A program made the translations under genes and the position numbers. Of a DNA stretch of 64,000 nt, positions 16,784 through 25,553 are shown one piece after another; the stretch's first letter is position 1, and each line of letters opens with the position of its first letter. The DNA lies in the NCBI RefSeq assembly GCF_012911605.1, contig NZ_JAAMPT010000200.1, positions 1 through 64,000 on the forward strand, read 5' to 3'. Source of the stretch: Flavobacterium solisilvae (lineage in GTDB: Bacteria; Bacteroidota; Bacteroidia; Flavobacteriales; Flavobacteriaceae). Under the pieces are notes generated by a model, which saw only the letters and a program-made list of their open reading frames with translations, ran no database searches and was not told the DNA's origin.

Positions 16784-17382
16784 TTAAACATATAGCCAAC
16801 AGTAAATTTTACAAAACCGTTTTGAGCACTAACATTATTTCCTGTGAAAAAATAACGATATTCATAAACTGAAGTTAGTCCTTGGTAAATTCCAACTTCA
16901 AAAAACATTTTGTTAATCGTAAATCCTGTTCCTAAGTTTACTCCAAAATCAATATCACTTTTTGCTTTTTCTGGATAATCTCCAAAAGATTTCTCGTTTA
17001 CAAGAAAACCAATTTGCGGACCAGCAATTAAATAGATTTTGTTCCAAAATTTGAAGTCAATTGGAATATTGATGTAAGTAAGCTTTTTATCTAAATTATC
17101 TACTTCAAAATTTTCATAAACCACTGGATCAAAATCAACATTCATTGGCGTTCTGGTTCTGTCACCTTGTTGTGAGAAAATTAATTTTGGACGAAAAGCT
17201 ACTTTTGGCGAAAGCTGTTTTTCATAAACCACACCAAGTTGCAACCCAAACGATTCTTCGGCAAGAACTTGACCAAATCCATCGGTAAAGTAGGAATAAT
17301 TTACACCTGCAAAAGCGCCAAATTTATTTTGGGCAAATGAATTTATAGAAATCAATAGTAAAGCAATAATAATTTTCCTCAT
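16780..17382 (-). CDS. porin-family outer membrane beta-barrel protein
   Basis: A 200-residue exported protein. The signal peptide is MRKIIIALLLISINSFAQ, cleaved after Gln18. The mature part has alternating aromatic strands typical of an eight-stranded barrel of the Bacteroidota PorT/OmpW-like domain (NKFGAFAGVNYSYF..., LQLGVVYEKQLSPKVAFRP..., and a final strand ending VGYMFN). Probably last gene of the leftward group starting with the TlpA-like protein. Specific role unknown. Confidence 0.8.
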   Translation of the reverse strand: MRKIIIALLLISINSFAQNKFGAFAGVNYSYFTDGFGQVLAEESFGLQLGVVYEKQLSPKVAFRPKLIFSQQGDRTRTPMNVDFDPVVYENFEVDNLDKKLTYINIPIDFKFWNKIYLIAGPQIGFLVNEKSFGDYPEKAKSDIDFGVNLGTGFTINKMFFEVGIYQGLTSVYEYRYFFTGNNVSAQNGFVKFTVGYMFN

Positions 17383-17384
17383 GG

Positions 17385-17630
17385 TTATTTTCGTTTTGCT
17401 ATTTCTTCGTTAATTTTTTTCAAATTAGTAAAATTGACAATTATTAAAGGAAGAAATGCCATTGGTAGAATTATAAAAGCATTAAAACCGTTTTTGAAAG
17501 TTAAATAAACACCAGCAAAAAACTGTAATGAAACAGCAATAATTAACATTATGCTGGAAAACTTAGTCATTTTTGCTCTTTTTTCCAGTTCTTCAAGGCT
17601 TAATTCGGATAATTGAGGTTGTTTTTTCAT
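17385..17630 (-). CDS. small two-helix membrane protein
   Basis: An 81-residue protein with a charged N-terminal helix, two membrane segments (about 24-43 and 49-66) and a Lys-rich tail. It overlaps the stop of the TlpA-like gene by four bases (ATGA) and is two bases from the porin gene, so the three genes form one operon. No known domain. Some relatives carry a redox-disulfide label, but this protein contains no cysteine, so I do not use it. Confidence 0.7.
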   Translation of the reverse strand: MKKQPQLSELSLEELEKRAKMTKFSSIMLIIAVSLQFFAGVYLTFKNGFNAFIILPMAFLPLIIVNFTNLKKINEEIAKRK

Positions 17631-19138
17631 GGTTGTTGTTTTTCTTTTTCTAAAATTGAGATAATATTTTTCACCTGGTTGGCTGCGATTTTCTTAGCTT
17701 TAATTCGCTTGTCTTTATCCAAAATAAAAATCACTGGAGTTGAATATACATCATATTTTTCGATAATGTTGTTCAAATGCGGACCATCATAAACGTTGAT
17801 AAAATCTAGATTGTGTTCCGCGATGTATTTTTTGTATTTATCAGAATCGTATAACGTGTAAACACTCATCACTTTTACATCGATTTTATTTTTCAATAAT
17901 TCGTGATAAACTTCTTTCAGTACTGGAATTTCTTTTTGACAATGACCGCAATCAACATCCCAAAAAACTAGAATAGTATAATCGGCTTTGATGTCATGAA
18001 GTTTTACAAATTGTTTGTTTAATTCCGCTTGATTGGCATAAAAAAGTTTTGTGACTTCTTCGCTCGTTGTTGCGGTTTCAAAGCCAAGTTGTTTAATTCG
18101 GGCACTGTTTTTTACATCAATCATCGAAATATCGGGAGCAATTGCACCAACCGTTATGGGTTTTAATTTATCAGCTCGTTTTATAATTCGTTGAACGCTA
18201 GTTTCATCTTGATAAATTCCCGTTGCTCGTCCGGTTTTAAAATAAGTATCAGACATATGGACAAAAACTTTGTCAAATCCCATGATTTTTGACGATTCAT
18301 ACGTATATGTAAAATGACTGACTAGCAACTTATAAAGCAAGCCATTAGGTTCAACTTTGGCTATCATTTTGTCCACTTCAACCGTTAACGAGTCGGGATG
18401 AGGAAAAGCAACTTGATCAAAATACTTTTTTAATTTGTTGAAAAAAAACGGATTTCTAAAAACACCTTCGTCTTTAAAATTAACGTCTTTCCAATAATTT
18501 TGTTTGTAATACTTGAAAACCGCCAAACTATCTGGTCTGCCATTTGAAGCTTTTGGAACATTTTTTAGCGTTTTTTCCGATTTTAAATTGATAACATCTG
18601 CAATAAAAGTTCCTTTATTTTTGGCAATAAAATCTTCTTCTAAATTTTGAACTCTTAATTCAAAATCTTGCTGTTTAGCAAGAATTTGTAGCGAATCGTT
18701 TTTAACTTTTATATTTAGATTTTGTTTAGAAGATTGAAAATCGGTTCCTTCTTTATTTAATTTCTTGATGTAATCAAAGAAGTTGTTATGAATAATTGAA
18801 TTTACAGCAGTGAGATTATTAACAATATTTGCTCCAATTTCTGAATTAAATTCCAATTTTTGATTGGTATCATCTACAAAAAAATCGAAGTAAATTGTTT
18901 TCTGTTGACTGACTAATGAATAAACACCTTTGTTGAGTTTTGTTTTGCCTGTAAAAACAATTTTCCCGTTTTTTATCGTGGTACAAGTGTCTTTAATTAA
19001 CGTTTTGTCAAATTGATAAAAGGTTAAATAGGCGAGTGTGTCTTTGCAATTTTTTAAATTAATAGTAATATCATAGCCGTTTTGGGCATGACTTGTAAAA
19101 ACAGAAAGACAAAAAAATAAAAAAAATATTTTCTTCAT
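17627..19138 (-). CDS. TlpA-like thiol-disulfide protein with DUF4369-type domain
   Basis: A 503-residue periplasmic or membrane-associated redox protein. Signal peptide MKKIFFLFFCLSVFTSHAQ, then a DUF4369-like beta domain (about 22-120), a helical DUF5106-like middle region, and a C-terminal thioredoxin fold with active site Cys397-Gly-His-Cys400 and the cis-proline in YSTPVIF. Proteins with this plan are very common in Bacteroidota, and several reduce or isomerise disulfides in exported proteins. It heads an operon with a small membrane protein and a porin. Confidence 0.9.
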   Translation of the reverse strand: MKKIFFLFFCLSVFTSHAQNGYDITINLKNCKDTLAYLTFYQFDKTLIKDTCTTIKNGKIVFTGKTKLNKGVYSLVSQQKTIYFDFFVDDTNQKLEFNSEIGANIVNNLTAVNSIIHNNFFDYIKKLNKEGTDFQSSKQNLNIKVKNDSLQILAKQQDFELRVQNLEEDFIAKNKGTFIADVINLKSEKTLKNVPKASNGRPDSLAVFKYYKQNYWKDVNFKDEGVFRNPFFFNKLKKYFDQVAFPHPDSLTVEVDKMIAKVEPNGLLYKLLVSHFTYTYESSKIMGFDKVFVHMSDTYFKTGRATGIYQDETSVQRIIKRADKLKPITVGAIAPDISMIDVKNSARIKQLGFETATTSEEVTKLFYANQAELNKQFVKLHDIKADYTILVFWDVDCGHCQKEIPVLKEVYHELLKNKIDVKVMSVYTLYDSDKYKKYIAEHNLDFINVYDGPHLNNIIEKYDVYSTPVIFILDKDKRIKAKKIAANQVKNIISILEKEKQQP

Positions 19139-19222
19139 AGCATTAATGCTTTTTTAAATTGCATATACTACAAAAATAATGGAAATTTAATTCTGTAAAA
19201 GATAAGTTTTAATTAAATTATT

Positions 19223-19597
19223 CTAAAAACTAAAGTCATCAAAAATTACAATTCCTTTACTTTCTAAATGATTTTTAATCAATTCTTCAGGATAATCATA
19301 TTGTGTAGCTAAATCTTGTATAGAAACACCCGAAAAGAATAAAGCAACAAGCGTTTGAACTATATTAGCTTCTAGCTCAATATTAGTTGGTTTCTGTTCT
19401 TCATATGGAATAATAGGTTCGTCAACAATACTTCTGATATTGCTTAATTTTTTCACTATGATATCTAAATCGTCTTCGGGAATTTCAAGGAATTTCTCTT
19501 CACCTTTTGGGATTGGTGTTTGATAAAGCATCACAATTCGTTTACCGAAATCATCCAACTTATAACGAATTTTATAGTTGTAATCTGTAACGTTCAT
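19223..19597 (-). CDS. Flavobacteriia conserved hypothetical protein
   Basis: A 124-residue soluble acidic protein that I do not recognise. The N-terminal half is beta-rich; the C-terminal part (SIQDLATQYDYPEELIKNHLESKGIVIFDD) looks like a small helix-turn-helix, the pattern seen in proteins that grade whether a target site is met. A DNA-binding role is only a guess. It stands alone, with about 200 bases of AT-rich DNA upstream containing two copies of TTTTGTCGG 21 bases apart. Confidence 0.6.
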   Translation of the reverse strand: MNVTDYNYKIRYKLDDFGKRIVMLYQTPIPKGEEKFLEIPEDDLDIIVKKLSNIRSIVDEPIIPYEEQKPTNIELEANIVQTLVALFFSGVSIQDLATQYDYPEELIKNHLESKGIVIFDDFSF

Positions 19598-19679
19598 GAT
19601 AAAATAAATTAAATTAATATAAATTTGGGTAATGCAAATATAATTAATAAAATGCCTACGATATTTTATTTTAACATAA

Positions 19680-19709
19680 TTTTGTCGGTAAATTTTATCC
19701 TTTTGTCGG
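19680..19709. promoter_or_regulatory. direct repeat TTTTGTCGG, 21-base period
   Basis: TTTTGTCGG occurs at 19680-19688 and 19701-19709, two helical turns apart, in the gap between the hypothetical genes at 19223 and 19800. It could be a dimeric regulator site for the leftward gene starting at 19597; this is inference. Confidence 0.35.
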
Positions 19710-19799
19710 ATTTTTTACTTTTAAGTTGATAAAATTGAGTAATTTGCTATGTTTTATAGGACTAAAATTATTTTAAAATTTTAAATAAAAAAACATGTA

Positions 19800-20033
19800 T
19801 TATCCTACTTCTTTAATTCCTTTTAGAAATATCCAACGCATATAAATCTTTTCACCTGTTGGACTTGAAATAGCTTGAAATTTAGGTGCCAAAATTGTCC
19901 CAATAACAAATGCAGTTAAAGGAATCCAATAACCTGTTAAATTGGTGTATAGGTCAATTAAAAATCGGAAACTGATGAAAATAACTGCAAAACAAACTAA
20001 GTTATACAGTAGCGCTTTGGTTTTTTTACTCAT
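19800..20033 (-). CDS. small two-helix membrane protein
   Basis: A 77-residue protein with two hydrophobic segments (about 7-27 and 35-48) and a basic C-terminal part. It follows the DUF6048 gene by nine bases in the same direction and is likely the last gene of the rlmD-DUF6452-DUF6048 group. Function unknown. Confidence 0.7.
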   Translation of the reverse strand: MSKKTKALLYNLVCFAVIFISFRFLIDLYTNLTGYWIPLTAFVIGTILAPKFQAISSPTGEKIYMRWIFLKGIKEVG

Positions 20034-20042
20034 TTTATTTTT

Positions 20043-20780
20043 TTATTTTTTTGTTTCTTCCTTTTCTTTAGGTTTTACTTTCGATTTATATAAAGGAATA
20101 AAATAGGAAACCGAATAATTAAACCCGATGCCAAATTCTCCACCATAGGTTTTATTAAACCCAGGAATGTATAGATTTTCAAAATTATTGGGCTCTTTTT
20201 GTGAAATCAATCGGTTTAGTCGAAAACTAAAGCCAACAAATACATTGTCAAAAACTTCAGCTTTTACACCAGCTACAACTTCCATCCACTGAGCCGTTAA
20301 TCCTTTGAATTCATCTCCTGATTGAACTTCGGTTGGAATACCAAAATAATGATTAGAGTCATAAATCGTGTAACTGTTTAAAGTATGACTAAAAGTACTA
20401 AAACCATAACGTAAACCAACGTAGATTTGATTTTCCATATCAAGCCAGTTTTCAAAGGCGTTGTAATCAAATCCAACTCTAATGTAAGAACCTTTGGTTG
20501 TAAAATTTAGCTGTTCATCATCAACCGTTTTGTCTTCGTTACCAATTTCAGCAGCGATGTAATGCTTTCTGGTTAATCGATAATCGCCAACTAGTTCTAA
20601 TCCACGGTATTTATCTTCATAAAAAGAACGTGTTAATTTGAATAAATCAACCCCAACTCTCAAACCGTATCGTTCCATTTTTGGAGCAATACTATCTTTT
20701 TCTGTGGTAACTTGAGCTTGCGTTAGTAATGAAACTAACATCAAAGCAATACTAAAAGTAAATTTTGATATGTGTTTCAT
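20043..20780 (-). CDS. DUF6048 outer membrane protein
   Basis: A 245-residue exported protein. The ATG at 20780 gives a good signal peptide (MKHISKFTFSIALMLVSLLTQAQ); the open frame can extend nine codons to a TTG, which would spoil it. The mature part has barrel-like strands (YIRVGFDYNAF, QIYVGLRYGFST, VFVGFSFRLNRL) and a Lys/Glu-rich tail. Family DUF6048 is Flavobacteriia-specific and regularly follows a DUF6452 gene, which it overlaps here by 29 bases. Probably an outer-membrane barrel of unknown role. Confidence 0.78.
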   Translation of the reverse strand: MKHISKFTFSIALMLVSLLTQAQVTTEKDSIAPKMERYGLRVGVDLFKLTRSFYEDKYRGLELVGDYRLTRKHYIAAEIGNEDKTVDDEQLNFTTKGSYIRVGFDYNAFENWLDMENQIYVGLRYGFSTFSHTLNSYTIYDSNHYFGIPTEVQSGDEFKGLTAQWMEVVAGVKAEVFDNVFVGFSFRLNRLISQKEPNNFENLYIPGFNKTYGGEFGIGFNYSVSYFIPLYKSKVKPKEKEETKK

Positions 20781-21246
20781 TTTCAGTTGATATACTTTTG
20801 TTTTCAATAAATATATTTTTTATCCATTTTAGTTCTGGCGTGTCATTATCTGTATGCACAATTCCATTATCAGCATTCAATTGATAAACGGTTTTATAAC
20901 CACATGCTCTAGAAACAAAAACTTGATTTCTCGTGTAGTTAAACTCAAGAATATCTTCATTTTTGATAAGATCGTTTGTACTGTTTAAAGTTAAACTATA
21001 TCGAGTTACATCGTCAGTAATTTTTAGCGGTAATTCTATTTTACTAACTGCTGTAAACGTATCTAACTCATCAGTCATTCCAACACCTGTAACTTTTAGA
21101 TTAGTCACATTCAAATTATTAGCAGGTTGAGCAATATTAAAAAACTCAATAATCAATCGAGGCGTAGTTTCATCGCTACAAATGTCGTCTTTCTCACAAG
21201 AAGAAAAACCAAAGGCAACTAAGACTATAAAAAGCAATTTTTTCAT
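20752..21246 (-). CDS. DUF6452 lipoprotein
   Basis: A 164-residue lipoprotein with the signal MKKLLFIVLVAFGFSSC (lipid-attached Cys17) and a beta-sandwich-like mature domain containing three more cysteines (CSDE, ACGYK). Matches the Flavobacteriia family DUF6452. It overlaps the DUF6048 start and lies downstream of rlmD on the same strand; the pair is probably a small envelope module. Confidence 0.8.
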   Translation of the reverse strand: MKKLLFIVLVAFGFSSCEKDDICSDETTPRLIIEFFNIAQPANNLNVTNLKVTGVGMTDELDTFTAVSKIELPLKITDDVTRYSLTLNSTNDLIKNEDILEFNYTRNQVFVSRACGYKTVYQLNADNGIVHTDNDTPELKWIKNIFIENKSISTENETHIKIYF

Positions 21247-21290
21247 TTTTCTTTATTAATTGGTGATTAGTAAAAAGTGATAATAAAGAC

Positions 21291-21325
21291 TATTTACTAT
21301 TTACTATTTACTATTTACTATTTAC
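21291..21325. repeat. heptanucleotide microsatellite (TATTTAC)5
   Basis: Five perfect copies of TATTTAC end at the base before the rlmD stop codon. Length changes would alter only the rlmD-DUF6452 gap. Confidence 0.9.
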
Positions 21326-22738
21326 TTATCTCAGTTCCAAAAGTACAACATTTTCAACATGATGCGTTTGCGGAAACATATCAACAGGTCGAACACGAGT
21401 TACTTTGTATTTTTCGTCCATCAAAGTTAAATCTCTAGCTTGCGTAGCCGAGTTACAACTTACATAAACAATTTTTGGCGCACCTGTTTTTAATAACATC
21501 TCAACAACATCTTTATGCATTCCATCTCTTGGTGGATCGGTGATGATAACATCTGGTTTGCCGTGTTGTGCAATAAAAGTATCGTTGAAAACGTTTTTCA
21601 TATCACCAACATAGAATTCGCAATTCGTGATTTCATTGCGTTTTGCATTTTCTTTTGCATCAGCAATAGCCTCGGGAACGGCTTCTACACCAATAACTTT
21701 CTTTGCTTTTTTGGAAACAAATTGTGCGATAGTTCCGGTTCCTGTATATAAATCATAAACCGTTTCGTTTCCGGTTAAACCAGCAAATTCGCGAGTGATT
21801 TTGTATAATTCGTAGGCTTGATCTGAATTGGTTTGATAAAACGATTTGGCATTAATACTAAAATGCAAACCTTCCATTTCTTCCAAAATATAATCTCTTC
21901 CTTTAAACAGTTTAATATCTTGGTCATACAACGTATCGTTGGCTTTACCATTGATAACATATTGTAGCGAAGTGATTTGTGGAAATTGTTCTGCAATGTG
22001 ATTTAAAAGTAATTCACGTTGCGTTTTATTTTCTTTAAAAAACTGAACTAAAACCATGATTTCACCTGTTGAAGCCGTTCTAATCATTAACGTTCTCAAC
22101 AAACCTTCGTGATTTCTAGCATCAAAAAAGGGTAACTCATTTGCTACTGCAAAACGCTTAATTTCATTGCGAATAGCGTTTGACGGATCTTCTTGTAAGT
22201 GACATTTTGAAATATCCAAAATCTTATCCCACATTTTTGGAATGTGAAATCCTAATGCATTTCGGTTTCCTAAATCATCATCCGATTTTATTTCGTCTTC
22301 GGTTAACCAACGCTGATTAGAAAAACCAAATTCCATTTTATTACGATAGAAAAACTGTTTTTCTGAACCTAAAATTGGCTCAAAATCAGGCAATTCAATT
22401 TTTCCGATACGTTTTAAATGATTATAAACTTCTTGATTTTTATAGAACAATTGCTGTTCATATTTCATATTTTGCCATTTGCAACCGCCACAAACACCAA
22501 AGTGCTCGCAAACTGGTTCAACTCTATGGCTAGACAGTTCATGAAATTTTATGGCTTTACCTTCATAATAGGCTTTTCTTTTTTTGAATGTTTGCACATC
22601 AACCACATCGCCAGGAACAACGTTTGGTATAAAAATAACTTGACCTTCTGGAGCTTTAGCTACCGAGACACCTTTGGCGCCAGCATCTAAAACGGTTATG
22701 TTTTCAAAAATGACTTTTTTTGTTTGTTTTCTTCCCAT
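21326..22738 (-). CDS. rlmD: 23S rRNA (uracil-1939-C5)-methyltransferase
   Basis: A 470-residue iron-sulfur RNA methyltransferase of the TrmA/RlmD family. It has an N-terminal TRAM domain (about 8-65), the cluster cysteines Cys77, Cys83, Cys86 and Cys179 (CEHFGVCGGC...ISKCH), a SAM-binding Rossmann fold (YDLYTGTGTIAQF), the DPPRDGM motif and the nucleophile in YVSCNSATQARDL. Bacteroidota often carry two related proteins and the exact uridine (1939 or 747) cannot be fixed from sequence. The first part of a leftward operon with DUF6452 and DUF6048. Confidence 0.9.
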   Translation of the reverse strand: MGRKQTKKVIFENITVLDAGAKGVSVAKAPEGQVIFIPNVVPGDVVDVQTFKKRKAYYEGKAIKFHELSSHRVEPVCEHFGVCGGCKWQNMKYEQQLFYKNQEVYNHLKRIGKIELPDFEPILGSEKQFFYRNKMEFGFSNQRWLTEDEIKSDDDLGNRNALGFHIPKMWDKILDISKCHLQEDPSNAIRNEIKRFAVANELPFFDARNHEGLLRTLMIRTASTGEIMVLVQFFKENKTQRELLLNHIAEQFPQITSLQYVINGKANDTLYDQDIKLFKGRDYILEEMEGLHFSINAKSFYQTNSDQAYELYKITREFAGLTGNETVYDLYTGTGTIAQFVSKKAKKVIGVEAVPEAIADAKENAKRNEITNCEFYVGDMKNVFNDTFIAQHGKPDVIITDPPRDGMHKDVVEMLLKTGAPKIVYVSCNSATQARDLTLMDEKYKVTRVRPVDMFPQTHHVENVVLLELR

Positions 22739-22789
22739 AGCGCAAAAATAAACTATTGCACAAAACTGTATAACGATTTGCAGAATTTA

Positions 22790-22826
22790 TTTTAAAAAAC
22801 AAACGACGCTAGTAATGTAGCGTCGT
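22790..22826 (-). terminator. terminator of the 22856-23311 lipoprotein gene
   Basis: Perfect nine-base stem (ACGACGCTA / TAGCGTCGT) with a six-base loop, followed on the minus strand by TTGTTTTTTAAAA, 30 bases after the lipoprotein stop. Confidence 0.8.
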
Positions 22827-22855
22827 CTGAAGAATTTGTGGTAATCTATTCTTTT

Positions 22856-23311
22856 TTAGTATGAAACGTTTATATTTCCTTCGGTTAGTGTTAAACCATC
22901 CATATTGATTGTTGTTAGTATTCCCGAAAATGTTCCAATAATTTTAGTATCGTTACTTTCGGTTATATCGGCAGTAATATCAGCGCTTCCCATTTGGTAA
23001 TGCGTGCCGTTATTGATGTATTGCACAAAATAAACACTATCTGAACCCAATTTATTTTTACCCAAAGAAATTCTAATGTTTTTAGTATTATCATTCGTTT
23101 GCGTTCCTTGAAGAACTAAATCGGTATAGTTTTGATATTTTTCTTCGGTAACAGTTAATGAACCAAAAGTTCTTAATTCGTCATTAATTTTAACCGATAA
23201 AGTTCCGGTGGCATTATGAATTTTGTTTTTAATATTGTCATCATCGTCAGAGCAAGCAATGAAAGCAGAAGCAATAAAAAGCAGAGTAAAGGCGTAGAAG
23301 ATTTTTTTCAT
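22856..23311 (-). CDS. lipoprotein, paralogue of the next gene
   Basis: A 151-residue lipoprotein (signal MKKIFYAFTLLFIASAFIAC, Cys20, then SDDDDN). The mature domain is beta-rich and clearly homologous to the neighbour at 23480: both share VTEE.Y..Y.D, ISLGK..[IL]G..S[IV]Y[YF][IV]QY, an SNDTKI/SSNTKV stretch before a GTFSGIL/ATFSGIL motif, and a similar end. No known enzyme motif. Acid-rich sequence after the lipidated cysteine is typical of surface-exposed lipoproteins in Bacteroidota. Each copy has its own terminator. Confidence 0.78.
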   Translation of the reverse strand: MKKIFYAFTLLFIASAFIACSDDDDNIKNKIHNATGTLSVKINDELRTFGSLTVTEEKYQNYTDLVLQGTQTNDNTKNIRISLGKNKLGSDSVYFVQYINNGTHYQMGSADITADITESNDTKIIGTFSGILTTINMDGLTLTEGNINVSY

Positions 23312-23430
23312 TAAAATAAATTTTGAATGCCAAAGATGTCACAAACCAGTTGGAATGGCAAAAAATATCTACCAACTACACAAAAACTCGTTATAATCAT
23401 AAAACATGATTTTTACCACATTATGATACA

Positions 23431-23456
23431 AAAAAAACGCCTCAAAATGAGACGTT
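23431..23456 (-). terminator. terminator of the 23480-23914 lipoprotein gene
   Basis: On the minus strand AAACGTCTCA-TTT-TGAGGCGTTT (one G-U pair) is followed by a run of T, 24 bases after the stop codon. Confidence 0.8.
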
Positions 23457-23479
23457 TACTGTTTTATGAAAATTTTAGA

Positions 23480-23914
23480 TTATGGTTTTACATCAATTGT
23501 ACCATCAGTAACGGCAACATTTCCCATACCAACATCGCTAACCAAAATACCCGAAAAAGTTGCTTTTACTTTAGTATTTGAGCTTTCAGTAACGTTAGAA
23601 ACAATACCCGGACTAGAAAGGTCATAATAGTTTTCACCGTCAAAATATTGAATATAATAAATACTTTCTGTTCCTATAAAATCTTTCCCAAGCGAAATTT
23701 GTATTGACTTTGATGGATCGTCCGATTGAATTGCGGTAACTATATAATCGGAATACTCATCATATTCTTCTTCAGTTACAGTAACGTTTATAAATTTCTT
23801 AGAAACACCATCAATTTTTGCCGAAAGTCCAGTTTCGGGTTTGTCATCGCTAGAACACGAACTAATGCCAACAGCAACGACAATAAGTGTTAAAAGGGTT
23901 AAAAATTTTCTCAT
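23480..23914 (-). CDS. lipoprotein, tandem paralogue
   Basis: A 144-residue lipoprotein (MRKFLTLLTLIVVAVGISSC, Cys20, SSDDKPE). It shares the domain pattern of the 22856 protein throughout the mature part and probably arose by tandem duplication followed by strong divergence. Two copies with separate terminators suggest separate expression. Function unknown; location is membrane-anchored, possibly cell-surface. Confidence 0.78.
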   Translation of the reverse strand: MRKFLTLLTLIVVAVGISSCSSDDKPETGLSAKIDGVSKKFINVTVTEEEYDEYSDYIVTAIQSDDPSKSIQISLGKDFIGTESIYYIQYFDGENYYDLSSPGIVSNVTESSNTKVKATFSGILVSDVGMGNVAVTDGTIDVKP

Positions 23915-24033
23915 TTTGTTTGTTTTGTGGGTTTCTACAAATTTAAAATTTTTTTTAAAATTTTACACAAATATAAACTAATATGTTAAAACTTTATTGT
24001 TATCTAAAATGACACACGGATTTTAAGGATTAA

Positions 24034-24077
24034 ACAGATTGACACAGATTAAATCCGTTGAATCTGTGTTAATCTGT
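24034..24077. repeat. dispersed palindrome ACAGATTnACACAGATT
   Basis: Seventeen-base arms (24034-24050 and 24061-24077) are reverse complements with one mismatch, around a ten-base loop. The surrounding words (CGGATTTTAAGGATT, AATCCGTTG) belong to the same element. Typical of dispersed non-coding repeats in this phylum. It lies between the divergent lipoprotein and DUF1697 genes. Confidence 0.75.
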
Positions 24078-24146
24078 GGCAAATAATCAAACATCTCCTA
24101 GAATAAATCATTATTTAGAATTATTGTATTTGCTTATCTTTACGCC

Positions 24147-24698
24147 ATGAAACACCTAGCACTTCTCCGCGGCATCAATGTATCGGGACACAACATGATA
24201 AAAATGGAAGCATTGAAAAATATGCTGGAAAACATGGGTTTTACTGGCGTGGAAACCTATATTCAAAGTGGAAATGTGTTTGTTACTAGTGAAGAAGAAA
24301 ATGGTTCGGCAGTTGGTTTTAAAATCAAACAAGAAATTTATAAAGTTTTTGGACACGATGTTCCAGTGATTGTGGTTACTAAAAACGACTTGGAATTGTG
24401 TTTTACAAACAATCCGTTTTTAAAGGAAAAGGAAGTTGATATCAAGAAATTATACGTTGCTTTTATTTCTAAAGAATTACCGAGTTCTGCCATCAATGAG
24501 TTAAAAATAAGTCAATTCAAACCTGATGAAGCCGTGATTGATGGCAACAGAATTTTTATAAAATATGCTGTTGGCGCGGGAAAAACGCGCTTGGACCAAA
24601 AGTATATTGAGAAAAAATTAAACGTAACAGCAACCATGCGAAACTATAACACGGTGAGCAAATTATTGGAAATGTATCAAGAGAGAATTGAACAATAA
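24147..24698 (+). CDS. DUF1697 family protein
   Basis: A 183-residue cytoplasmic protein with the DUF1697 opening LALLRGINVSGHNMIKMEALK and the IQSGNVFVTS motif, and the C-terminal TMRNYNTVSKLLEM. The family is widespread in bacteria and has a ferredoxin-like fold, but no activity is established. Length is normal (about 175-185). It is followed after 33 bases by the DUF1003 gene on the same strand and may be cotranscribed with it. Confidence 0.88.
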   Translation: MKHLALLRGINVSGHNMIKMEALKNMLENMGFTGVETYIQSGNVFVTSEEENGSAVGFKIKQEIYKVFGHDVPVIVVTKNDLELCFTNNPFLKEKEVDIKKLYVAFISKELPSSAINELKISQFKPDEAVIDGNRIFIKYAVGAGKTRLDQKYIEKKLNVTATMRNYNTVSKLLEMYQERIEQ

Positions 24699-24731
24699 AT
24701 TGTAAATTAGCCAATAAATACACAAAAAAAC

Positions 24732-25433
24732 ATGGGTGGTAAAAGCACTTTTAAAAGTTCTATTTCGGGCATTGAGTTTCCTGAGCACGACAGAGTTTGG
24801 GGAAAATCCATCAGAGCAACTATTTTTGATTTGATAAAAAGTGATTATCCTAATTTTGATGCAAAAGAATGTATTTCTGTTAGTGAGCTTAACTATTACA
24901 GAGAAAAATATATTTCAAAATTTCTCCAAACCGAAGTCAAAGAGCTTACTGATTTGCAGAAAAATGTAATTCATTCATTATCTGATGATACTTCTTTTGT
25001 TTCCAAAGTAGAAGATAATGAAGAAAACCGTACCATAGGACAAATTGTGGCCGATAAAGTAGCGGCATTTGGCGGAAGCTGGACTTTTATTATTTCCTTT
25101 TTCATCTTTTTGCTTCTTTGGATTGGAGCAAATGTTTTTATATTGATGAACAAAGGTTTTGATCCTTATCCTTTTATATTGCTCAATTTGATTTTGTCTT
25201 GTGTGGCAGCTTTACAAGCACCGGTTATTATGATGAGCCAAAATCGCCAGGAAGAAAAAGACCGAGAAAGAGCAAAAAAAGATTATATGATTAATTTGAA
25301 ATCTGAATTGGAAATTAGAATGCTTGATGAAAAATTGGATCATTTGATAATGCATCAGCAACAAGAGTTAATTGAAATTCAAAAAGTTCAAATTGAAATG
25401 ATGAATGATATACTAGAAAGAATGAAGAAGTAA
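24732..25433 (+). CDS. DUF1003 membrane protein
   Basis: A 233-residue inner-membrane protein with a soluble N-terminal region of about 110 residues, two transmembrane helices (about 117-138 and 147-168) joined by a short loop (FDPYPFIL), and the hallmark MMSQNRQEEKDR right after the second helix. The C-terminal 60 residues form a long amphipathic helix or coiled coil. This is the DUF1003 family; function unknown, possibly structural or transport-related. Confidence 0.88.
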   Translation: MGGKSTFKSSISGIEFPEHDRVWGKSIRATIFDLIKSDYPNFDAKECISVSELNYYREKYISKFLQTEVKELTDLQKNVIHSLSDDTSFVSKVEDNEENRTIGQIVADKVAAFGGSWTFIISFFIFLLLWIGANVFILMNKGFDPYPFILLNLILSCVAALQAPVIMMSQNRQEEKDRERAKKDYMINLKSELEIRMLDEKLDHLIMHQQQELIEIQKVQIEMMNDILERMKK

Positions 25434-25478
25434 AAAAGTTAAAGCAATATCGAATTTTAAATTGGCATTTAATTTTAC

Positions 25479-25486
25479 TACTTTTG
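25479..25486 (+). promoter_or_regulatory. candidate -7 box for rocD
   Basis: TACTTTTG fits TAnnTTTG, 67 bases before the rocD start; no well-spaced -33 element is evident. Confidence 0.4.
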
Positions 25487-25553
25487 TTATCAAGGGATGA
25501 TTTCTCTCCATTAAGAAGGAATTGATATTACAGAATTAAAATTACAAAAAACA

